A stretch of DNA of 64,000 nucleotides from an uncultured Hyphomicrobiales bacterium (lineage in GTDB: Bacteria > Pseudomonadota > Alphaproteobacteria > Rhizobiales > Ancalomicrobiaceae): assembly GCA_903930435.1 (NCBI GenBank), contig CAIYYN010000051.1:25544-89543 (forward strand). Reading direction: 5' to 3'. The notes under the pieces were generated by a model that had not been told where the DNA came from, searched no databases, and worked only from the letters and a program-made list of their open reading frames with translations. Below, one piece after another: positions 1-8,735 of the stretch. Position 1 is the stretch's first letter. Each line of letters starts with the position of its first letter. The position numbers and the translations under genes were made by a program.

Positions 1-142
1 CGTCACGTGCGATCAGCATTACGACAGGTCGGCCCGCCTGCGCTTCAAAGGAATAGAGCTTTCCCGTTGACGTCACGCCAATGCAGTTTGGTGCGCGGTC
101 TCCCGACAGAAGACTGATCGGTGCATGCGATGACAAATACAT
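1..142 (-). CDS. Redoxin/peroxiredoxin-like protein, N-terminal part only
   Basis: An open reading frame starts with ATG at 142 on the minus strand and runs off the left edge, so only about 47 residues are visible. They contain GDRAPN, then STGKLYSFEAQAGRPVV followed by a hydrophobic strand. This is the usual opening of an AhpC/TSA-type (redoxin) fold, which is also found at the front of some 2OG-Fe(II) oxygenases. The peroxidatic cysteine region and any second domain lie outside the window, so activity cannot be judged. The gene is divergent from the TPR/ATP-grasp gene at 316 and shares a 173 bp intergenic region with it. The family call is inference from a short N-terminus. Confidence 0.5.
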   Translation of the reverse strand, partial: MYLSSHAPISLLSGDRAPNCIGVTSTGKLYSFEAQAGRPVVMLIARD

Positions 143-315
143 GACGCGTTCCTCCCGAAAACCGAATCACATCGCCTGTTTTACTCCAACAGATCGTCAA
201 TTGCGACGTGGGGTCTCCGTAGCTGTCGAAATCATGTCAATTACTGAATATCATATGTGTCTATGTGATTCGGCGCGGCGATGCCTGCCATCGACTGACG
301 GGAAAACCGGGACCC

Positions 316-1740
316 ATGCAATCAAACGCACTGAAGGCGGAACGTCTGCCAATTGCGGCGAACAGCACCGTATCGCAGCGGATTGCAGAACCGGATCTTG
401 CCCATGCGCGCACGCTTGTTGCCAGAGGCGACGACATGGCAGCTAGCCAGGCCTATCTGGCCTTGCTGGCGCGCGATCCCACGCATTTTCAGTGTCTGAC
501 AGAGCTGGCCGGTCTCGCCTTCGCGGGTGGCTATCGATCTGCCGCCCGGACAGCCTATGAGCAAGCCGTCTCGCTGCACCCGCGTGAGGCAATCGGACAC
601 GTCAATCTGGCTAATGTCCTCTTGGCCGAACGTGAGATAAAGGCCGCGCGTGAACACTTTGAATTGGCCTTGCAGTGTGATCCCGACTTTTACCCTGCCC
701 ATCAGGGGCTGGCCGGAATTCTGGCCGACGCGGGTGATCCGCGTGCCGATGAACACCGCGATCGAGGCTTTCAGGGTCGCGCAGTTGTTCGAAAGCCGTT
801 CCGCGGTGTCGGCAAGGCGAAGAAGGTGCTGCTGCTCGTATCCGCACGAGGCGGAAATATTCCGACCGAGCAATGGCTGAATGATCGCCACTACGATGTG
901 ACCGCCATTTATGCCGAGTATCATGAGACTTCTGCCATCCTTCCCGCCCATGACCTCATCTTCAATGCCATCGGTGATGCCGATTTATGCGCTGACGCGC
1001 TGAAACAGGCTGCTGCGATCTGCGCGAGGTCGCGCCGCCCGGTGGTCAACCGACCTGAACAGGTGATGGGAACCGGACGGGCGGGAACGTCCGAGCGGTT
1101 GGCCGGGATCGCTGGCTTGCGGGTGCCCCGCGTCGAGACCCTGTCGATTGCCGCAATCCGGCGGCGCCAGGAGATTGCATTTCCGGTGCTGATCCGCCGT
1201 CCCGGTTATCACACGGGACAGTATTTTTATCGGGTGGAGACGCGTTCGGACCTTGAGATGACGCTCGATCAGTTTGACGCGCTCGGTGCAGATGACCTGT
1301 TGCTGATCAACTATATGGATGCACGCGGGTCAGACGGGTTGTCGCGCAAATTTCGCATGATGTTCATTGGTGGTCGGCCATATCCGCTGCATCTGGCGAT
1401 ATCGCGGGACTGGAAGGTCCATTATTTCACGGCAGCAATGGCCGAAGATGCCAGCTTTCGCGAGGAAGAACAGCGGTTCCTCGACGATCCCGCAGGCGTG
1501 ATCGGCAAGGCAGGGATGACGGCCCTGCGACAAGTCGCATCAAAGCTTGGGCTTGACTATGCCGGGATTGATTTTGGCCTGTCCAACGACGGACGCATTC
1601 TGCTTTTTGAGGCCAATGCGACGATGGTTCTGATCCCGCCCAGTCCTGACCCGATCTGGAATTACCGCCGTCCGGCCATCACTGCGGCCTTTGAGGCGGT
1701 GCGGACGATGCTGCGTCAGCGTCTGGGACAGTCGTCCTGA
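316..1740 (+). CDS. TPR protein with C-terminal ATP-grasp domain
   Basis: About 474 residues. The first 150 or so are helical TPR-type repeats (for example AIGHVNLANVLLAEREIKAA, then EHFELALQCDPDFYPAH). From about residue 180 the protein looks like an ATP-grasp ligase: a FPVLIRRPGYHTG strand, a central LLINYMDARGSDGLSRKFR stretch, and near the end the metal-site-like DFGLSNDGRILLFEANATM. ATP-grasp enzymes join a carboxylate to an amine or thiol through an acyl phosphate. The substrate is unknown, and the TPR part may bind a protein or carrier. I chose ATG 316 over the in-frame GTG at 265 because homology-like sequence starts after 316; no strong ribosome site separates them. The FkbH-like gene follows in the same direction after 70 bp and probably shares its transcript. 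Confidence 0.75.
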   Translation: MQSNALKAERLPIAANSTVSQRIAEPDLAHARTLVARGDDMAASQAYLALLARDPTHFQCLTELAGLAFAGGYRSAARTAYEQAVSLHPREAIGHVNLANVLLAEREIKAAREHFELALQCDPDFYPAHQGLAGILADAGDPRADEHRDRGFQGRAVVRKPFRGVGKAKKVLLLVSARGGNIPTEQWLNDRHYDVTAIYAEYHETSAILPAHDLIFNAIGDADLCADALKQAAAICARSRRPVVNRPEQVMGTGRAGTSERLAGIAGLRVPRVETLSIAAIRRRQEIAFPVLIRRPGYHTGQYFYRVETRSDLEMTLDQFDALGADDLLLINYMDARGSDGLSRKFRMMFIGGRPYPLHLAISRDWKVHYFTAAMAEDASFREEEQRFLDDPAGVIGKAGMTALRQVASKLGLDYAGIDFGLSNDGRILLFEANATMVLIPPSPDPIWNYRRPAITAAFEAVRTMLRQRLGQSS

Positions 1741-1810
1741 AAGCCCTTGCCCGAATCAGACAGGGCGGAGCATGATCCCGCGCCGATCCGCTCTGCCCTG
1801 AAGGCAATTC

Positions 1811-3928
1811 ATGATTCTCCGTCGATCCCGCTTCATTCATCTCGTACCAGTCGGTCCTGACCGGTTTCTGGTGATCAATGCAATCAGCCAGATGCGGCTT
1901 CCGGCAGACGGACAAATCGCTGCACTGCTTGAATATTTTGCCCAGGACCGCGAATTCCCCGCTGCTTTCACGGAAATCGAAGCATTGCTCGGCGGTGCGT
2001 CTCGCGAGGTCGTGGAAGGAACCGTCGTTGCTCTCTACGAACGCGAGATCCTCACATCGAAATCGCCGGATGAAGAGACGGCTGACCTGAGCGCCAAGCT
2101 CGCCCCGACCTATGGCCGCGATCCCGAAGAAATGCTGGATCGCTATCGGCTGGAACACAAGGAAGGTGTGACCGGATATTGGGCCGTTGAGAAGTCATTC
2201 GGTCTGGTGACGGCGCCCGCTCCGACAGTAAAGCTCAATGTCATCCTGTTTGGCGATTGCGATATCCAGATGGAAGGCGGTTTTCTGAAAGAGGAAGCCG
2301 CGCGCCGGGGCATCGACCTGCATGTGGCCGCATCATTTCCCGATGATTTCAGCTTGCTCACCGAACAGAAGCATGATGCCATCATCGTCGGTGCCTTGCG
2401 GGCTCGCTATCTCATTGCTGGCGACAAAGCGGCAGGCATCAGTCCGCATGCCGAATTCATCGCCCATGCGCAATTGCTGCTCACCAGACTGCGGGAGCAC
2501 TCGAGCGCCCCGATCCTGATTGACAATCTGCCGGAGCCAACGGTTCAGCCGCTCGGCATGGCGGAACGCGGCTTGATCGGACATCGCACCCGATACCGGA
2601 TCGCCAACGTGGCTCTCGCTGAACTGGCCGAGAGTTTCCCTGATGTTCATGTGATCGATACTGCTGCCGTTCTGGGCAGGGCGGGGTCAGAACGCCTTAT
2701 CGACGATGGTCTCGTCAGTTTCGATCATTTCGGCTCGCCCGGGTGGCTGCTCCAGCGACCGGACCGTGAGAAGGCGGCAGTGCACGGCATTTTCCCGGAT
2801 TTGCAGCCCTTGGCGGATGAGCTCGGCGGAAACCCCTATGGTCGCGAAGCCCTGATGGCCAACGCGCATCTCGATGCGCTCGTCACGGTGACCGGGCTTG
2901 GTCGCAAGAAATGCATTATTCTCGATCTTGATGGGACGCTCTGGCCCGGCGTGTTGGCCGAGACCGGTAGCCCCTTCGCGTGGACACCCGAAATCAGCGG
3001 CAATTTCTCGCACATCGGCTATTATTTCGGGCTGCATGAGGCGCTCAAGATGCTGAAGAAGCGCGGCCTCGTATTGGCCTGCGTTTCCAAGAACGATGAA
3101 GCCACCGTGCGCGAGCTGTGGACCTATGCTGATCATTATCCAAGGGACCGCCTGCTGACGCTCGATGATTTCGTCACCGTGCGGATCAACTGGGAGGACA
3201 AGGCGTCCAATATCGAGAGCATCGCAGCCGAACTCGGCTTTGCACTCGATGCCTTCCTGTTCATCGACGACAATCCCGTCGAGCGGGATCGCGTTCGCCA
3301 GATGTTGCCACAAGTCGAAGTCTGGGGTGAGTATCCCTTGAGCTTTCGACGCCGACTGCTGAATGATCCCCGTTTGCAATTGCCCGTGGTCACCTCTGAG
3401 GCCGCCAACCGCTCAGGTCTGGTGAGGGCCCAGCTTGAACGTCAGAAGCTTGCAACGGCGAAGATGTCGGAAGCGGATTACATCGCCTCGCTGCAGATTT
3501 CGCTTGAGATCGAGTCACTTGAGCCTCATTCAACGAAATTGGCCCGGGTTGAGGAATTGTTCCAGCGTACGACGCAATTCAACACGACAGGACAAAAATT
3601 TACGTCAGCTGACTTGTCGGGGCTGATCGCAAGCGGACAGGGCCAGCTCTACGCGATGACGGTCTCCGACCGGTTCGCTGATCATGGACTGGTCGGCGCT
3701 ATCGTCGTCAGGGAGGGCGAGATCCTCGGGCTTGCCATGAGTTGCCGCGTGCTTGGCATGGGTGTCGAACATCGCTTCGTCCAGCACGTTATTGCAGAGC
3801 AAAAGGGCAGGCGGGACAGTCTTCGTGGCCGCATCCTAGAGACGGCGCGCAATCTTCCTGTCCGCAACATTTACCGTGACAACGGCTTCAGCGAAACCGA
3901 GCCGGGTCGATGGACGATACGGTTTTGA
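1811..3928 (+). CDS. FkbH-like HAD-IIIC family protein
   Basis: 705 residues. HAD motif I is DLDGT at 372-376 inside CIILDLDGTLWPG, a lysine follows in CVSKNDE (K427), and the acidic motif FIDDNPVERD is at 484-493. This is the arrangement of FkbH-like HAD-IIIC proteins, some of which load a 1,3-bisphosphoglycerate-derived glyceryl unit onto acyl carrier proteins. Residues about 140-330 look like the SGNH-like half seen in this family, and the last 150 residues look GNAT-like. The first 85 residues are an extra small domain that may be a winged helix. No carrier protein or synthase is nearby, so the pathway is unknown. It lies downstream of the ATP-grasp gene; ATG 1811 is the first plausible start. 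Confidence 0.8.
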   Translation: MILRRSRFIHLVPVGPDRFLVINAISQMRLPADGQIAALLEYFAQDREFPAAFTEIEALLGGASREVVEGTVVALYEREILTSKSPDEETADLSAKLAPTYGRDPEEMLDRYRLEHKEGVTGYWAVEKSFGLVTAPAPTVKLNVILFGDCDIQMEGGFLKEEAARRGIDLHVAASFPDDFSLLTEQKHDAIIVGALRARYLIAGDKAAGISPHAEFIAHAQLLLTRLREHSSAPILIDNLPEPTVQPLGMAERGLIGHRTRYRIANVALAELAESFPDVHVIDTAAVLGRAGSERLIDDGLVSFDHFGSPGWLLQRPDREKAAVHGIFPDLQPLADELGGNPYGREALMANAHLDALVTVTGLGRKKCIILDLDGTLWPGVLAETGSPFAWTPEISGNFSHIGYYFGLHEALKMLKKRGLVLACVSKNDEATVRELWTYADHYPRDRLLTLDDFVTVRINWEDKASNIESIAAELGFALDAFLFIDDNPVERDRVRQMLPQVEVWGEYPLSFRRRLLNDPRLQLPVVTSEAANRSGLVRAQLERQKLATAKMSEADYIASLQISLEIESLEPHSTKLARVEELFQRTTQFNTTGQKFTSADLSGLIASGQGQLYAMTVSDRFADHGLVGAIVVREGEILGLAMSCRVLGMGVEHRFVQHVIAEQKGRRDSLRGRILETARNLPVRNIYRDNGFSETEPGRWTIRF

Positions 3929-3947
3929 AACATCAGGGCCAGAGCAG

Positions 3948-4274
3948 ATGAATCCACTCCTTATTGCAGGTGCTGTCGTCCTGGCTGCCGCGCCCGGCGA
4001 AGCGCCGCCGACCTATGACGAAATGCCGCATATCGCCAAGGCAGCCATTGAACGTCGCCTTGAACAAGCGGTCGTTCAATTGGGATCGGTGCAGGTCAAG
4101 CAAAGTGAGATGATGCCGGGATATGTCGTGTGTGGCGTCGCGATCGAGGTTTTTGCCGATCACGCCCAGAATAGACGGGAACGGTTCTTTGTCGTTTCAC
4201 CCGGCAATTTTGCCATTCTCGAGCGGGATGGCAAGGAATTGATCGACCATTACTGGGCGCAGAACCGCTGCTGA
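3948..4274 (+). CDS. Small secreted hypothetical protein
   Basis: 108 residues from ATG 3948, preceded by AGAGCAG. The first 15 or so residues (MNPLLIAGAVVLAAA) are a short hydrophobic export-signal-like segment followed by PGEAPPTYDE. The remainder is a compact mixed alpha/beta domain with two cysteines, one of them the last residue. I do not recognise a family. The gene begins 19 bp after the FkbH-like stop and could be part of that transcript. It is convergent with the BTLCP gene, with an 11 bp gap. A longer frame from GTG 3876 would overlap the preceding gene and was not chosen. Confidence 0.6.
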   Translation: MNPLLIAGAVVLAAAPGEAPPTYDEMPHIAKAAIERRLEQAVVQLGSVQVKQSEMMPGYVVCGVAIEVFADHAQNRRERFFVVSPGNFAILERDGKELIDHYWAQNRC

Positions 4275-4285
4275 CGCGGTCCGGC

Positions 4286-4930
4286 TTATCGAAGGCTGGA
4301 CGACGTACTGGCGACCTGCTTGGCATCAATGGCGAGCCAGACATTGGGGTTGGCGGGCGACTGCCGTTTCAGGAATGTGTAGCCGGTCTCGTTCCAGCGC
4401 ACGATTTCCGAGTTGAGATTGTCAAGGATCAGGTCCCCGGCGTTGGTCTTGACCGTCAGCACCAGATGGCCTGCACCATGATGATCCAGCACCACCGTCA
4501 GCAAAAGGGCCGACTTCGGCCAACCCGCCTCGATGAGCAGACGACGCTTCAGCAGCGAGTAATCATTGCAATTGCCCCGGCCATCGTCGGGATAGGTCCA
4601 CCAGTTCGGGATACCGCGCTGCTTGAGGCCGTAGTGTTCGGTATCCGGGACACCTTCAATGCCATTGTTGACGAGCGTGTTGATGGAAACAAGCTGCCGC
4701 CAGGCATAAGGGTCGAGCTTGACGCTCTGCGTGCCTGCATTTGACGCCACGCATTCGTCCGGCTGCGCATCGCAGAACAATTTCCAGCCAATCGGGATTG
4801 TTGTCGGTTTTCCGACCGGCGCATAGGCTGTCGACACAGAGATAGAAGCCGTCTCCTGAGCCTGCGCATCGACACAAGGAAGCGCGGCCGCAAGGGTAAG
4901 TGCAAAAACAAACAATATTTGTAGTCGCAT
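4286..4930 (-). CDS. BTLCP-family transglutaminase-like cysteine peptidase
   Basis: 214 residues with a clear signal peptide (about 1-24, ending near AQA), so the product is periplasmic. The bacterial transglutaminase-like cysteine proteinase triad is visible: C121 in GRGNCNDYSLLKR, H155 in GAGHLVL and D170 in LILDNLN. Related enzymes include LapG, which clips large adhesins under control of the c-di-GMP receptor LapD. Neither a LapD-like receptor nor an adhesin with a type I secretion system is in this window, so the substrate is unknown. Its upstream region (4931-5219) is AT-rich and probably carries its promoter. Confidence 0.85.
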   Translation of the reverse strand: MRLQILFVFALTLAAALPCVDAQAQETASISVSTAYAPVGKPTTIPIGWKLFCDAQPDECVASNAGTQSVKLDPYAWRQLVSINTLVNNGIEGVPDTEHYGLKQRGIPNWWTYPDDGRGNCNDYSLLKRRLLIEAGWPKSALLLTVVLDHHGAGHLVLTVKTNAGDLILDNLNSEIVRWNETGYTFLKRQSPANPNVWLAIDAKQVASTSSSLR

Positions 4931-5219
4931 GGAATGGAGTATCCTGTTTCGTTGAAAACAGGAGTACAGGATAGTTTTTGAGTTCGATTTGTTTTCGCTT
5001 CTGCAATTTTACTTGAATTTTATCTGATTTTTACTCAAATTTGATCTTAAATTGATTCAAATTGAAATTATGCGCATTTTCTCTTTTTATTACAGATGGT
5101 TATGGTTTCTACAGTGCTCAGTGGCGTCCGAATCCAGCGGATTTCTGCCCGATTCGGCTTGTTGTCGCACGGTTAAAATGGACTTTATCGGACCATGGAA
5201 TCTGTATCAATCAACGCGA
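4931..5219. other. AT-rich intergenic stretch
   Basis: About 290 bp between the BTLCP peptidase start and the end of the next secreted protein gene. The part from roughly 4960 to 5100 is clearly richer in A and T than the flanks, with runs of T and A. I see no convincing gene, hairpin or repeat. Promoter function for the peptidase gene is the simplest reading. Confidence 0.4.
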
Positions 5220-5591
5220 TTACTTCGACTGAAGGCCGGTTGCGTGAGATTTGCGTTTGCCCTGACACATGACAATCGGCCCTGACATGGCACTGGAGAA
5301 TCCGCTGCCCTGATAAATCGTGACATTTGCAGCGCCCGGCAACATGAGGAATGTGCCGTCGACGATCTGTGTCCCGTTTGTGCTTGTCACCAGGCCCCAG
5401 GAATATGTGCAGAGCTGGGCTGGGGCCTTGGGATCTGTATGACTGCAAAGGAGTTGCGCTCCGCCGACCATGGCGACACCATCGCACACGACAACAGGCG
5501 CGGCCTGTGCAGGTCCTGCGGCCAATAGGCATAGTTCCAGTCCCGCCGCACAGATGGATGCCAGCCAGATCGATCGGTCGCCGAGAGTCAT
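5220..5591 (-). CDS. Secreted hypothetical protein
   Basis: 123 residues. The ATG at 5591 is supported by an AAGGAAG ribosome site 8 bp upstream; an earlier in-frame start at 5633 has no such support. Residues 1-31 form a signal peptide with a hydrophobic core and an AQA-like cleavage site. The mature part has four cysteines and many small residues, as expected for a small exported beta-rich protein. I recognise no family. It is divergent from the efflux operon that starts at 5888. Confidence 0.6.
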   Translation of the reverse strand: MTLGDRSIWLASICAAGLELCLLAAGPAQAAPVVVCDGVAMVGGAQLLCSHTDPKAPAQLCTYSWGLVTSTNGTQIVDGTFLMLPGAANVTIYQGSGFSSAMSGPIVMCQGKRKSHATGLQSK

Positions 5592-5710
5592 CCGGTGATC
5601 TTCCTTGGTGATGCCTTGGACAGTCGCAAACACGACCCGTCAGCGCAAACGTATTCGTCGGGGGATAATCACATATGCGTAGAGCGAAGACGGTCGCCCT
5701 TGCATCCTCA

Positions 5711-5750
5711 AAGCATGCTTGTTATGTGTAGGATGATAATAAGCGTGCTT
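5711..5750. promoter_or_regulatory. Paired 10-bp near-identical motifs upstream of emrA
   Basis: AAGCATGCTT at 5711-5720 (a perfect palindrome) and AAGCGTGCTT at 5741-5750 begin exactly 30 bp apart, about three helical turns. A weak promoter, TTGCAT (5700-5705) with 17 bp to TATGTG (5723-5728), overlaps the first copy. This geometry suits a dimeric regulator binding one face of the DNA. No regulator gene is adjacent. Confidence 0.4.
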
Positions 5751-5845
5751 AGTATTGTCAACGCTGCGATGGAGTGCATGTCCCTGTCCCGCTCCAGCAT
5801 CTGCGGATTGAGCGACGCGGCTGCGCCATCGCCATAGAGAGTTCT

Positions 5846-5862
5846 GCATCCTGTCAGGATGC
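5846..5862. promoter_or_regulatory. Inverted repeat just upstream of emrA
   Basis: GCATCCTG at 5846-5853 and CAGGATGC at 5855-5862 form a perfect 8-1-8 inverted repeat ending 25 bp before the emrA start codon. The single-base spacer is too short for an RNA loop of full stem length, so a protein operator is more likely than a hairpin. Confidence 0.4.
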
Positions 5863-5887
5863 GCGGGACGCGAGAAAGAGCAGTTCA

Positions 5888-7171
5888 ATGGCCGAGAGCC
5901 CTGTGATGAAACGCCCGATTGAACCGGTCCAGCCCAACGCTGCACCCGGGGGACAAAGGCCAACGGCTGTTGCCAGCGACGCGACAGAGCCTGCGACGGC
6001 TGCCGAGCCTATCGCCAAGTCTGGTCCGCAATCCGAGAAGCCTGTTCCGCTCAAGAAAGCTGAGGCCCGGATGAATCCGCCGGTGCCCAAGCACACCAGA
6101 AGCCGCTCTCTCGTCCGACCAATCCTGTTCCTGATGCTGCCTCTGGCGCTCGCTCCCGGATTTTATGTTTATGTGACCGGCGGCCAGATCATGACGAGCG
6201 ACAACGCTTATATCCAGGCGGACGAACTCGGGATCTCCACCGATGTCGCGGGCACTGTGATCGATATCGCCGTCCACGAGAATGAAGCCGTCAAAAAGGG
6301 CCAGATTTTATATCGGCTCAAGCCTGACAGCTATCAGATCGCGCTCGATAGTGCCAAGGCGCAGCTCAATGCCGTCCGCGCGCAGATCCTGACGCTGAAA
6401 GCCAGCTACAAGCTGTCTCTGGCTCAGTTGGAGCAGGCCCAATCCGATCTGACCTATTACCAGCTCACCTATAATCGCCAGCTGGAACTCGCCAGCACGG
6501 GAGCTGGAACAAAGGCCGCGCTGGATGCGGCTGCGCACGATCTCGATGCCATCAAGCAGAAAATTGAAGTGGCCAAGGTTCAGGCGCAGGTCATGCTCGC
6601 CCAGTTTGGCGGTGATGCCGATCAGGCGACTGAGGACAACCCGTTGTATCGGCAAGCAAAGCTCGGCGTCGACAACGCCCAGAGCGACCTGAACGATACG
6701 GTCGTTAAAGCGCCGTTCGACGGGATCGTGACCAACGTCAACGCGATTCAGCTCGGGTCCTATCTGCAGGCGTCCCAGCAGGCCTTCCAGTTGGTTTCGT
6801 CCACGCATATGTGGGTGACCGTGAGCCCCAAGGAAACCGAACTGACCTATGTGCGCCCCGGTCAACCGGCCAAGATCACGGTAGACACCTATCCCGATCT
6901 CGAATGGCATGGCAGGGTGGAGAGCATCAGCCCGGCTTCCGGATCGTCTTTTTCCCTGCTGCCCGCACAGAACACGACGGGTAACTGGGTGAAGGTCGTG
7001 CAGCGTATCCCCATGCGTGTGTCGATTGACGATATGGAAGGCAAGCCACCGTTACGGGTTGGCATGAGCGTCAATGTCGGCGTTGATACCGGACATGCGC
7101 GCGGCGTTCCGACCTTTATCAAGGACATCCTCGAAAGCCTCGCACAAGGCAAGGCGAAGCCACATGGCTGA
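5888..7171 (+). CDS. emrA: HlyD/EmrA-family membrane fusion protein
   Basis: 427 residues from ATG 5888, behind GAGAAAGAG. A Pro/Ala-rich cytoplasmic tail of about 75 residues is followed by one membrane span (about 77-97) and then a periplasmic adaptor: TSDNAYIQADELGISTDVAG begins the lipoyl-like half, a long alpha hairpin follows (about 150-260), then a beta barrel with VVKAPFDGIVTNV. This is the EmrA/VceA type that links an MFS pump to an outer-membrane channel. The next gene overlaps its stop by 8 bp and encodes the matching EmrB-type pump. No TolC-like channel gene is in the window. The Pro/Ala-rich tail is longer than in E. coli EmrA. Confidence 0.88.
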   Translation: MAESPVMKRPIEPVQPNAAPGGQRPTAVASDATEPATAAEPIAKSGPQSEKPVPLKKAEARMNPPVPKHTRSRSLVRPILFLMLPLALAPGFYVYVTGGQIMTSDNAYIQADELGISTDVAGTVIDIAVHENEAVKKGQILYRLKPDSYQIALDSAKAQLNAVRAQILTLKASYKLSLAQLEQAQSDLTYYQLTYNRQLELASTGAGTKAALDAAAHDLDAIKQKIEVAKVQAQVMLAQFGGDADQATEDNPLYRQAKLGVDNAQSDLNDTVVKAPFDGIVTNVNAIQLGSYLQASQQAFQLVSSTHMWVTVSPKETELTYVRPGQPAKITVDTYPDLEWHGRVESISPASGSSFSLLPAQNTTGNWVKVVQRIPMRVSIDDMEGKPPLRVGMSVNVGVDTGHARGVPTFIKDILESLAQGKAKPHG

Positions 7172-8714
7172 GGCATCTGCGACGGGGCCAACGCCAAAGG
7201 TCGCCAATCGAGGCGCCATCACCGCCTGCGTTATCCTCGCAGTGATCATGCAGGCGCTGGATACGACCATCGCCAATGTTGCCTTGCCCTATATCCAGGG
7301 CAGCGTCTCGGCAAGTGCGGACCAGATCAACTGGGTGTTGACCTCCTATATTGTTGCGGCTGCTATCATGACGCCGCCTTCCGGATTTCTGGCCGCAAAA
7401 TTCGGGCGCAAACGCGTGCTCATGACGGCGATCGCGGGTTTCGTGATTGCGTCGGTGCTCTGCGGCATTTCCCAGTCGCTGGCCGAGATCGTGCTCTATC
7501 GCCTGCTGCAGGGTTTCTTTGGTGCGTCTCTCGTGCCGCTTTCGCAAGGTATCCTGCTGGACAACTACAGTCTGGAGGAACGTGGCGCGGCGATGGCACT
7601 GTTTGGCGTATCGGTCATGGTGGGACCCGTGCTCGGTCCCGTGATCGGTGGCTGGCTGACCGACAATATCTCATGGCGGTGGGTCTTCTATATCAACGTA
7701 CCCATCGGCGCGCTCGCCCTGACGGGTGTCAGCCTCTTCGTCAAGGAGACCAACCGGAATGCCGAGGCGAAACTGGACTGGCTCGGATTCGGCAGCCTCA
7801 GTCTGACGATCGCCTCATTGCAGATCTTCCTTGATCGCGGGGAGCAGCTGGACTGGTTTTCCTCCAATGAAATCATCATCGAAGCCATCATTTGTGCATG
7901 CTCGTTCTATGTCCTGATCGTGCACACCTTCACCTCCAAAACGTCCTTCGTGAATCCGCGACTGTTTCTGGATCGTAATTTCGCGATTTGCATGATCTTC
8001 ATTTTTATCATTGGCGTGACCTATCTGGCCTCGCTCGCCCTGATGACTCCCTATCTCCAGACCTTGATGCAATTTCCGGTCATGACGGCGGGCATTGTCA
8101 TGGGGCCGCGTGGCTTGGGCACGATGCTCTGCATGTTTGTCGTGGGTCGTCTGATCGGCAAGGTCGATACCCGCATTCTCATCGTGCTGGGGCTAAGCCT
8201 GACCGCCTGGGCGATGTGGGTCATGACCGGCTGGACGCCCGCTGTCTCGCAATGGACAATCATCTACGTCGGCTTCGTGCAAGGAGCCGGGCTCGGGTTT
8301 CTGTTCGTGCCGCTGACGACGCTGGCATTTTCGACCTTGCCAGCAGAGATGCGTGGCGATGGCACCGGGCTCTACAATCTCTCGCGCAATGTCGGCTCAA
8401 GCGTCGGCATCTCGGTCGTCTCTGCGCTGATCTCGGAAAACGTGCAGATCAACCACGCCAATATCGCGTCCTATGTGACGGCGCTGAACCCGGCATTCAG
8501 CAATGCGGCCGTGGCACGGGCCTACAATCCCTACACCGCCTCCGGGCGCGCCGCGCTAGATGGTGTCATCAACCTTCAGGCGGAAATCATCGCCTATATG
8601 GACGATTTCAAGTTCCTGATGATCCTGTCGCTCGGCGTCATTCCGCTCGTCCTGCTGTTTCGGAAAGCCAAACGTCAGCCGGCAACGCTTGAGCACAGTG
8701 CGGCGCTGGATTGA
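7164..8714 (+). CDS. emrB: DHA2-family MFS drug efflux pump (EmrB type)
   Basis: 516 residues with about 14 membrane spans. The first span contains the DHA2 signature ALDTTIANVALPYIQG, and the loop 2-3 motif FGRKRVL is present. ATG 7164 overlaps the end of emrA by 8 bp, so translation is probably coupled; the in-frame start at 7074 would lie inside emrA and was rejected. With EmrA it should form a proton-driven exporter of hydrophobic drugs or acids, substrate unknown. It is convergent with the vWA gene downstream, 21 bp away. Confidence 0.9.
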   Translation: MAEASATGPTPKVANRGAITACVILAVIMQALDTTIANVALPYIQGSVSASADQINWVLTSYIVAAAIMTPPSGFLAAKFGRKRVLMTAIAGFVIASVLCGISQSLAEIVLYRLLQGFFGASLVPLSQGILLDNYSLEERGAAMALFGVSVMVGPVLGPVIGGWLTDNISWRWVFYINVPIGALALTGVSLFVKETNRNAEAKLDWLGFGSLSLTIASLQIFLDRGEQLDWFSSNEIIIEAIICACSFYVLIVHTFTSKTSFVNPRLFLDRNFAICMIFIFIIGVTYLASLALMTPYLQTLMQFPVMTAGIVMGPRGLGTMLCMFVVGRLIGKVDTRILIVLGLSLTAWAMWVMTGWTPAVSQWTIIYVGFVQGAGLGFLFVPLTTLAFSTLPAEMRGDGTGLYNLSRNVGSSVGISVVSALISENVQINHANIASYVTALNPAFSNAAVARAYNPYTASGRAALDGVINLQAEIIAYMDDFKFLMILSLGVIPLVLLFRKAKRQPATLEHSAALD

Positions 8715-8735
8715 CGGTCGCGGTCGTCTATCAAC

